From contig NZ_JWAJ01000106.1 of assembly GCF_001068775.1 (NCBI RefSeq), positions 1 through 61,935 of the forward strand: DNA of 61,935 bases. The letters are read 5' to 3'. Position 1 is the stretch's first letter. Each line of letters starts with the position of its first letter. The DNA comes from Streptococcus pseudopneumoniae. Its GTDB lineage: Bacteria > Bacillota > Bacilli > Lactobacillales > Streptococcaceae. Made by a program: the position numbers and the translations under genes. The notes under the pieces are model-generated. The model had not been told where the DNA came from. It saw only the letters and a list, made by a program, of their open reading frames with translations, and did not search any database. Shown here in pieces: positions 56,182 to 61,935 of the stretch.

Positions 56182-56212
56182 AAAAACCAGTCATTTTGAC
56201 TGGTTTTTTGGT
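56182..56212 (+). terminator. pfl terminator
   Basis: AAAACCAGTCA pairs with TGACTGGTTTT around a short loop, followed by TTGG, 20 bp after the stop. Confidence 0.8.
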
Positions 56213-56236
56213 ATAAAAAAATATTTAAAAAAAGTT

Positions 56237-56286
56237 GGTCAAAATTGGTCAAATATCTTGACTAATACTGACCAAAGTGATATACT
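56237..56286 (+). promoter_or_regulatory. clpL promoter with CtsR operators
   Basis: A CtsR box GGTCAAAATTGGTCAAA (56237-56253) is a direct heptad repeat as in the consensus. The promoter follows: TTGACT (56258-56263), 17-bp spacer, TATACT (56281-56286). A second, degenerate box on the opposite strand covers the -35 and spacer (about 56258-56274; minus: GGTCAGTATTAGTCAA). Heat or stress should relieve CtsR repression. Confidence 0.85.
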
Positions 56287-56393
56287 AAGGACATAAGGAT
56301 AAGGAAATCCTTAGAAAACCTTGATTTTAAGGTGATTGTGTAATTTATCTTAAGGTCAAAGTATGGGTAAAACCTAGAAAAGAGGTACAACCT

Positions 56394-56486
56394 ATGAATA
56401 ACATTAGTATTTTTAGAAATCCAATTACAAAATCTGTATTGGATAAAGAGAAACCAGAAATTATACGTAGAGTAGCAAAGTGCTAG
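56394..56486 (+). CDS. Possible 30-residue peptide in the clpL leader
   Basis: ATG 56394 follows AGAGGT at normal spacing and opens a 30-codon frame (starting MNNISIFRNPIT, ending RRVAKC) between the CtsR promoter and clpL. It lies about 100 nt into the transcript, 80 bp before clpL. It begins MNN, as ClpL itself does (MNNNFNNF). No family is recognised. It could be a leader peptide, a remnant of a duplicated clpL start or chance. Confidence 0.4.
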   Translation: MNNISIFRNPITKSVLDKEKPEIIRRVAKC

Positions 56487-56566
56487 TCTAAAATTTTTAA
56501 AACAAAGGTCAGAAAAAGTCAAATTATTTTGACTAACTAATTTTTAAATTAAACGAGGTATAAAAT

Positions 56567-58669
56567 ATGAATAACAACTTTAATAACTTTAACAATATGG
56601 ATGATTTGTTTAACCAATTGATGGGCGGTATGCGTGGATATAGTTCTGAAAATCGTCGTTACTTGATTAACGGTCGTGAAGTAACACCTGAAGAATTTGC
56701 TATTTATCGTCAAACAGGTCAACTGCCAAGTGAAGGAAGTGACCAAGCTCAGTATGTTCAAGGTAAAGCTATGAAACAAGATGGTATTCTTGCAAAACTT
56801 GGACGTAACTTAACAGCAGAAGCTCGTGAAGGTAAGTTGGATCCAGTTATTGGACGTAATAAGGAGATTCAAGAAACTTCTGAAATCCTTTCTCGTCGTA
56901 CAAAGAATAACCCAGTTCTAGTCGGTGATGCTGGTGTTGGTAAAACGGCAGTAGTAGAAGGTCTTGCCCAAGCTATCGTGAATGGTGATGTTCCAGCAGC
57001 AATCAAGAACAAAGAAATCATTTCAATTGATATTTCTGGACTTGAAGCTGGTACTCAATATCGTGGTAGCTTTGAAGAAAACATTCAAAACTTGGTAAAC
57101 GAGGTTAAAGAAGCTGGAAATATTATCCTCTTCTTCGATGAAATCCACCAAATCCTTGGTGCAGGTAGCACAGGGGATGGTCAAGGATCTAAAGGTCTTG
57201 CTGATATTTTGAAACCAGCTCTTTCACGTGGTGAATTGACAGTGATTGGGGCAACAACTCAAGATGAATATCGCAACACTATTTTGAAAAATGCTGCTCT
57301 TGCTCGTCGTTTCAACGAAGTAAAAGTTAATGCACCATCTGCTGAAGATACTTTCAAGATTCTCCAAGGGATTCGTGATCTTTATCAACAACACCACAAT
57401 GTTATCTTGCCAGATGAAGTATTGAAAGCTGCTGTTGATTATTCTGTTCAATATATTCCACAACGTAGCTTGCCAGATAAGGCTATCGACTTGGTCGATG
57501 TGACAGCTGCTCACTTGGCAGCACAACACCCAGTGACAGATGTACATGCTGTGGAACATGAAATTGAAGAAGAAAAAGCTAAACAAGAAGCTGCAGCTGC
57601 TAAAGAAGATTACGAAGCAGCCCTTAATGCAAAAATTCGTATCGAAGAACTTGAAAAGAAAATTGCCAACCATACAGAAGATCATAAGGTTACAGCGACT
57701 GTTAATGATGTTGCTGAGTCTGTAGAACGTATGACAGGTATCCCTGTTTCACAAATGGGTGCAACTGATATCGAACGTTTGAAAGATATGGGTCACCGTT
57801 TGCAAACTAAGGTTATTGGTCAAGATAAGGCTGTTGAAGCAGTAGCACGTGCCATCCGTCGGAACCGTGCAGGCTTTGACGAAGGGAATCGTCCAATCGG
57901 TAGCTTCCTCTTTGTAGGTCCTACTGGTGTTGGGAAGACTGAGTTGGCTAAACAATTGGCTCTTGATATGTTTGGAACTAAGGATGCTATCATCCGTTTG
58001 GATATGTCAGAATACAGCGACCGCACAGCCGTTTCTAAATTGATTGGTACAACAGCCGGTTATGTTGGTTACGATGATAACAACAACACTTTGACTGAAC
58101 GTGTTCGTCGGAATCCATACTCAATCGTCCTTCTTGATGAAATTGAAAAGGCTGATCCTCAAGTGATTACTCTTCTTCTTCAAGTATTGGATGATGGTCG
58201 TTTGACAGACGGTCAAGGTAACACTGTAAACTTTAAAAATACAGTGATTATCGCAACTTCAAATGCTGGCTTTGGTTATGAAGCGAACCTGACAGAAGAT
58301 GCGGATAAACCAGAATTGATGGATCGTTTGAAACCTTACTTCCGTCCAGAATTCTTGAATCGCTTTAACGCTGTGATTGAGTTCTCACACTTGAGCAAGG
58401 AAGATCTTTCTAAGATTGTAGATTTGATGTTGGTTGATGTCAATAAGACACTTGCTAAGAAAGAGATCGACTTGGCAGTGAGTGATGCAGCCAAAGAATA
58501 TATGACCGAAGAAGGTTATGATGAAGTCATGGGTGTTCGTCCACTCCGTCGTGTAGTTGAACAACAAATTCGTGACAAAGTCACAGACTTCCACTTGGAT
58601 AATCTTGATTCTAAACACCTTGAAGCCGATATGGAAGATGGTGTCTTGGTCATTCGTGAGAAAGCCTAA
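56567..58669 (+). CDS. clpL: ATP-dependent Clp chaperone ClpL
   Basis: ClpL is an Hsp100 disaggregase of Gram-positive bacteria. The 700-residue product has an Asn/Phe-rich N-terminus ([13 protein letters not shown]), AAA domain 1 with Walker [14 protein letters not shown] (about residues 122-134) and FFDEIH, a short coiled-coil middle domain (about 325-375) and AAA domain 2 with [13 protein letters not shown] (about 449-461) and LLDEIEKAD. The zinc finger of ClpE and the double-Clp N domain of ClpC are absent. I see no ClpP-binding tripeptide, in line with a chaperone role. The start follows a GAGGT site; CtsR boxes upstream. Confidence 0.95.
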   Translation: MNNNFNNFNNMDDLFNQLMGGMRGYSSENRRYLINGREVTPEEFAIYRQTGQLPSEGSDQAQYVQGKAMKQDGILAKLGRNLTAEAREGKLDPVIGRNKEIQETSEILSRRTKNNPVLVGDAGVGKTAVVEGLAQAIVNGDVPAAIKNKEIISIDISGLEAGTQYRGSFEENIQNLVNEVKEAGNIILFFDEIHQILGAGSTGDGQGSKGLADILKPALSRGELTVIGATTQDEYRNTILKNAALARRFNEVKVNAPSAEDTFKILQGIRDLYQQHHNVILPDEVLKAAVDYSVQYIPQRSLPDKAIDLVDVTAAHLAAQHPVTDVHAVEHEIEEEKAKQEAAAAKEDYEAALNAKIRIEELEKKIANHTEDHKVTATVNDVAESVERMTGIPVSQMGATDIERLKDMGHRLQTKVIGQDKAVEAVARAIRRNRAGFDEGNRPIGSFLFVGPTGVGKTELAKQLALDMFGTKDAIIRLDMSEYSDRTAVSKLIGTTAGYVGYDDNNNTLTERVRRNPYSIVLLDEIEKADPQVITLLLQVLDDGRLTDGQGNTVNFKNTVIIATSNAGFGYEANLTEDADKPELMDRLKPYFRPEFLNRFNAVIEFSHLSKEDLSKIVDLMLVDVNKTLAKKEIDLAVSDAAKEYMTEEGYDEVMGVRPLRRVVEQQIRDKVTDFHLDNLDSKHLEADMEDGVLVIREKA

Positions 58670-58686
58670 ATTAAAATTTTGAGTGT

Positions 58687-58722
58687 AAAAAAAGGACCAG
58701 TTGAAAAAACTGGTTCTTTTGT
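58687..58722 (+). terminator. Bidirectional terminator between clpL and luxS
   Basis: AGGACCAGTT (58693-58702) pairs with AACTGGTTCT (58708-58717), with A-rich and T-rich flanks. Serves both converging genes. Confidence 0.8.
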
Positions 58723-58723
58723 G

Positions 58724-59206
58724 TTAGATGACATGGCGTTCAAAGGCATCATCCGAGATTCCTTGTTGGAGAATCAATTTAGCCCATTCCTTAGCTGAAA
58801 ATAGGCTGTGGTCCTTGTAGTTCCCGCAAGATTCAATGGTAGTTCCTGGGACATCTTCCCAAGTTGTTGTTTCTGCGATTTCCTTTAGTGAATCCTTGAT
58901 GACAGCAGCGATTTCTGCACTAGTATGACGTCCCCACATAATCATATGGAACCCTGTACGACATCCAAATGGTGAACAATCAATCATACCGTCGATGCGA
59001 GTACGGATGAGCATAGCCAAGAGGTGCTCAATAGTATGAAGTCCAGCAGTAGGGATTGAGTCTTCATTCGGTTGAACCAAGCGAATATCAAAGTTAGAAA
59101 TGATATCTCCCTTAGGACCTGTTTCTTCCCCAATTAAACGGACATAAGGTGCTTTGACAATGGTGTGATCAAGTTCAAAACTTTCAACAATAACTTCTTT
59201 TGACAT
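58724..59206 (-). CDS. luxS: S-ribosylhomocysteine lyase (AI-2 synthase)
   Basis: LuxS splits S-ribosylhomocysteine to homocysteine and the AI-2 precursor DPD, in the activated methyl cycle. The 160-residue product has the metal-site HTIEHLLA (His at about 58 and 62) and Cys in [11 protein letters not shown] (about 128), and the catalytic Cys in [10 protein letters not shown] (about 88). ATG 59206 follows GAAAGGA; a longer in-frame start at 59221 lies within this site. An extended -10 (TGATATAAT, about 59242-59234 on the minus strand) lies upstream. Confidence 0.96.
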   Translation of the reverse strand: MSKEVIVESFELDHTIVKAPYVRLIGEETGPKGDIISNFDIRLVQPNEDSIPTAGLHTIEHLLAMLIRTRIDGMIDCSPFGCRTGFHMIMWGRHTSAEIAAVIKDSLKEIAETTTWEDVPGTTIESCGNYKDHSLFSAKEWAKLILQQGISDDAFERHVI

Positions 59207-59355
59207 GGTATTTCCTTTCAACTTTCTCCTTTCATTATATCATAAAGATTTACTTAAAAACTGCTAATAAAGAGATTTTTCAAATATGAATGCCATAAAA
59301 GAGTCTGACTGTAAAAAATAATTTTAAAATGGCAATTGTTTCCAATTCAATTGGA

Positions 59356-59402
59356 AAAATTCTGAAAATTGTATTGACACTTGGCTGAAAAGGGATTATA
59401 AT
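59356..59402 (+). promoter_or_regulatory. aliA promoter with a CodY box
   Basis: CodY-type box AAAATTCTGAAAATT (59356-59370) ends 3 bp before the -35 TTGACA (59374-59379); 17-bp spacer; TATAAT (59397-59402). The box differs from the one at ilvB in a single base. Regulation by CodY fits an oligopeptide uptake gene. Confidence 0.8.
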
Positions 59403-59429
59403 GTATAAAAAGTCATAAAGGAGTTTATT

Positions 59430-61412
59430 ATGAAATTTTCAAAAGTAATGGCCCTAGCAGGGGTGACTCTGTTAGCGTCAGGTGTTTTGGCAGCTTGTTC
59501 AGGTTCAGGCTCTAGTGCAAAAGGTGAGAAAACTTTTTCTTACGTTTATGAAACAGATCCAGACAGCCTCAACTATCTGACAACAGGTAAGGCTGCGGTT
59601 GCGAATATCACAAGTAATGTCGTTGATGGTTTGATGGAGAATGACCGCTACGGTAACTTCGTGCCATCTTTGGCAGAAGATTGGTCAGTGTCTAAAGACG
59701 GGTTGACTTACACTTACACAATCCGTAAAGATGCTAAGTGGTACACTTCTGAAGGCGAAGAGTATGCACCAGTTAAAGCGCAAGACTTTGTAACAGGTCT
59801 TAAGTATGCGGCTGACAATAAGTCAGAAGCCCTTTATCTTGTTCAAGAATCTGTTAAAGGTCTTGACGCTTATGTAAAAGGTGAAGTTAAAGACTTCTCA
59901 GAAGTTGGAATCAAGGCTGTAGATGATCAAACAGTTCAATACACTTTGAACAAACCAGAAAGCTTCTGGAACTCTAAGACAACCATGGGAATTCTTGCAC
60001 CAGTCAATGAAGAATTCCTTACTTCTAAAGGAAGTGACTTTGCTAAAGCAACAGATCCAAGCAGTATTCTTTACAACGGTCCTTTCTTGTTGAAATCATT
60101 GGTAGCAAAATCTTCAGTAGAATTTGAAAAGAATCCAAACTACTGGGATAAGGACAATGTTCATATTGATAAAGTAAAACTTTCATTCTGGGATGGTCAA
60201 GACAATAACAAACTTGCAGAAACCTTTAAAGATGGTGGTTTCTCAATGGCCCTTCTCTTCCCAACAAGTGGAAGCTACTCTGAACTTGAAAAAGAGTTTA
60301 AGGATAACATCGTTTATACAACACAAGATTCTACAACTTTCTTAGTCGGTACGAATATTGACCGTCAGTCTTACAAATATACTTCTAAGACTACAGACGA
60401 GCAAAAGACTTCAACTAAGAAAGCTCTTCTTAACAAAGACTTCCGTCAAGCCATCGCCTTTGGTTTTGATAGAACAGCTTATGCTTCTCAAGTTAATGGA
60501 GAAAGTGGAGCAAGCAAACTCCTTCGTAACTTGTTCGTACCACCAACATTTGTTCAAGCAGATGGTAAAAACTTTGGTGACTTAGTTAAGGAAAAATTAG
60601 TAACCTATGGTGACGAGTGGAAAGATGTGAATCTAGATGATGCTCAAGATGGTCTTTACAATCCTGAAAAAGCGAAAGCAGAATTTGCTAAAGCTAAGAC
60701 AGCTCTCCAAGCAGAAGGCGTTCAATTCCCAATTCATTTGGATATGCCAGTTGACCAAACTAATACTACAAAAGTTCAACGTGTTCAATCATTGAAACAA
60801 TCACTTGAAGCAACGTTAGGAACTGACAATGTTGTCATTGACATTCAACAACTTCAAAAAGATGAAGTCCTCAATGTTACTTACTTTGCTGAAACGGCTG
60901 CCGGTGAAGATTGGGACCTTTCAGATAACGTTGGTTGGTCTCCAGACTATATCGACCCATCTACTTACCTTGATATCATCAAACCATCAGTAGGTGAAAA
61001 TACTAAGACTTACCTAGGATTTGATTCAGGCACAAACAATGCAGCTGCTAAACAAGTTGGTTTAGAAGATTACGAAAAGATGGTTGTTGAAGCTGGAAAT
61101 GAAGACACTGACGTTTCAAAACGTTATGATAAATATGCTGCTGCCCAAGCTTGGTTGACAGATAGTGCATTGATTATTCCAACAACTTCTAAAACTGGAC
61201 GTCCAATGTTGTCTAAGATGGTGCCATTCACACTTCCATTTGCTTACTCAGGTAACAAGGGAACAAGTGAAGCACTCTTGTACAAATACCTTGACCTTCA
61301 AGATAAGCCAGTAACTGCTGATGAATATCAAAAAGCTCAAGATAAATGGAAGAAAGAAAAAGAAGAATCTAATAAAAAAGCGCAAGAAGATCTTGCAAAT
61401 CATGTCAAATAA
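59430..61412 (+). CDS. aliA: Oligopeptide-binding lipoprotein AliA
   Basis: AliA captures peptides outside the cell for the Ami ABC permease and influences colonisation and competence in pneumococcus. The 660-residue product has a lipoprotein signal with lipobox VLAAC (Cys23), then an SBP family 5 domain (ETDPDSLNYLTT, EDWSVSKDGLTYTYTIRKDAKW). The C-terminus is a lysine-rich helix ending EDLANHVK. It matches the AliA branch better than AmiA or AliB by recollection. AAGGAG precedes the ATG; single-gene unit, the permease genes are not in the window. Confidence 0.93.
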   Translation: MKFSKVMALAGVTLLASGVLAACSGSGSSAKGEKTFSYVYETDPDSLNYLTTGKAAVANITSNVVDGLMENDRYGNFVPSLAEDWSVSKDGLTYTYTIRKDAKWYTSEGEEYAPVKAQDFVTGLKYAADNKSEALYLVQESVKGLDAYVKGEVKDFSEVGIKAVDDQTVQYTLNKPESFWNSKTTMGILAPVNEEFLTSKGSDFAKATDPSSILYNGPFLLKSLVAKSSVEFEKNPNYWDKDNVHIDKVKLSFWDGQDNNKLAETFKDGGFSMALLFPTSGSYSELEKEFKDNIVYTTQDSTTFLVGTNIDRQSYKYTSKTTDEQKTSTKKALLNKDFRQAIAFGFDRTAYASQVNGESGASKLLRNLFVPPTFVQADGKNFGDLVKEKLVTYGDEWKDVNLDDAQDGLYNPEKAKAEFAKAKTALQAEGVQFPIHLDMPVDQTNTTKVQRVQSLKQSLEATLGTDNVVIDIQQLQKDEVLNVTYFAETAAGEDWDLSDNVGWSPDYIDPSTYLDIIKPSVGENTKTYLGFDSGTNNAAAKQVGLEDYEKMVVEAGNEDTDVSKRYDKYAAAQAWLTDSALIIPTTSKTGRPMLSKMVPFTLPFAYSGNKGTSEALLYKYLDLQDKPVTADEYQKAQDKWKKEKEESNKKAQEDLANHVK

Positions 61413-61416
61413 GAAA

Positions 61417-61446
61417 AAAGAGGCCGGACAAAAAGTCTGGCCTTTT
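61417..61446 (+). terminator. aliA terminator
   Basis: AAGAGGCCGGAC pairs with GTCTGGCCTTTT around AAAAA directly after the stop. Confidence 0.85.
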
Positions 61447-61464
61447 GATACCCTTCCTGAGACT

Positions 61465-61551
61465 TTAGTTTAGCATGTTGATTATTGGTTTAATCCCTGC
61501 ATTGAAGTAGTAGATTAGACTTTCTAAGTCACGCCCCTGTTCATAGATAAA
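61465..61551 (-). pseudogene. Possible gene remnant (C-terminal fragment)
   Basis: A short minus-strand frame reads FIYEQGRDLESLIYYFNAG then IKPIINMLN before a stop at 61465-61467. It begins right after an in-frame stop and has no start or ribosome site. It looks like the last 28 residues of a lost protein, perhaps a transposase. The family is not identified. The rest of 61447-61669 holds nothing I can assign. Confidence 0.3.
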
Positions 61552-61669
61552 CTACATAAAAATAAGGTATATTTTATCTATAATATTAAACAGTTTTCCC
61601 GACTATTTATCATGTGTTTGGGATAAGATTGCGATTGAGATATTTAACCTGTTCAGTTGTTTCTCTACA

Positions 61670-61935
61670 TATAGTAAAATGAACCTAAAAAAGTACGTAG
61701 TGTGGTATAATCTTCTTATGGCATATTCATTAGATTTTCGTAAAAAAGTTCTCGGCTATTGTGAGAGAACAGGTAGTATAACAGAAGCATCACACATTTT
61801 CCAAATCTCACGTAATACTACTTATGGCTGGTTAAAGCTAAAAGAGAAAACAGGAGAGTTAAACCATCAAGTAAAGGAACAAAACCAAGAAAAGTTGATA
61901 GAGATAGACTCAAAAACTATCTTACTGACAATCCA
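61670..61935 (+). mobile_element. IS630-Spn1-like insertion sequence, left end (runs out of the window)
   Basis: The element probably begins at TATAGTAAAATGAACC (61670-61685), which resembles the terminal repeat of IS630-Spn1 and of RUP elements, and contains the transposase start at 61718. A -10-like TATAAT sits at 61706-61711. The right end lies outside the window. Confidence 0.7.
61718..61935 (+). pseudogene. IS630-Spn1 transposase ORF, partial and probably frameshifted
   Basis: ATG 61718 opens a frame MAYSLDFRKKVLGYCERTGS with the HTH region (ITEASHIFQISRNTTYGWLK) typical of IS630 orfA. After GELNHQVK (around 61877) the frame changes to EQNQEKLIEIDSKT, while the family sequence continues in the neighbouring frame as GTKPRKVDRDRLKNYLTDNP. 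A missing A in the run at 61873-61875 explains this. The gene then leaves the window. The frameshift is judged against my memory of the family, so it needs an alignment. Confidence 0.7.

Overview
The window is a chromosomal segment of a mitis-group Streptococcus (S. mitis, S. oralis, S. infantis or a close relative). It is AT-rich. The order serS-manO-lysC, fabM-fabT-fabH-acpP-fabK-D-G-F-accB-fabZ-accC-D-A, nusB-asp23-efp, gatCAB-prfC matches the pneumococcal chromosome as I remember it. Five BOX repeats of the pneumococcal type are present, and the last bases look like the start of an IS630-Spn1 copy. Several junctions differ from the pneumococcal order I recall: a butanediol dehydrogenase gene between efp and gatB, the arginine deiminase operon next to prfC and trkHA, and luxS-clpL-aliA next to pfl. 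This suggests a non-pneumococcal member of the group.

Layout. 1-3440: minus-strand lysC-manO and serS, the latter behind a T-box. 3480-4130: an unknown secreted protein. 4130-15010: the complete type II fatty acid synthesis cluster with its repressor FabT, two FabT-controlled promoter regions and two internal BOX elements. 15010-16090: a broken double-glycine peptide gene and a CPBP membrane protease. 16090-22260 (minus): nusB-asp23-efp, a CcpA-controlled butanediol dehydrogenase and the gatCAB amidotransferase. 22330-24000: prfC, followed by an unexplained array of related hairpins (24009-24407). 24510-31140 (minus): arcABCD plus a dipeptidase, with a cre site at the promoter. 31350-35760 (minus): a second CPBP protease, an orphan membrane protein and the TrkAH potassium system. 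35979-39172: trmL behind a structured leader with its own terminator, an FMN riboswitch before ribU, a PAP2 phosphatase, a ParB-like protein and a GNAT. 39250-46875: rplKA, the CodY-controlled ilvBN-C-A genes, an SPFH protein and a small HTH-like protein. 47150-53610: a glutamine-type ABC transporter, a DUF2207 protein, uppP and dinB. 53760-61446: pfl, clpL, luxS and aliA. 61465-61935: insertion sequence debris.

The genes describe a fermentative, amino-acid-dependent cell. CcpA sites sit at pfl, the butanediol dehydrogenase gene and arcA, linking mixed-acid and acetoin/butanediol fermentation and arginine catabolism to sugar supply. CodY-like boxes sit at ilvB and aliA, linking branched-chain amino acid synthesis and oligopeptide uptake to amino acid status. 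FabT couples fatty acid synthesis to acyl-ACP supply, and CtsR sites control clpL.

Most of the window is ordinary core genome. I do not see a clear new defence or biosynthetic system. The least explained items are the hairpin array after prfC, the leader RNA before trmL, the long insertion in the FMN riboswitch, the inverted repeats at the fabK promoter and between arcB and arcC, and the interrupted double-glycine peptide beside a CPBP protease. All comparisons with other genomes are from memory, not from a search.
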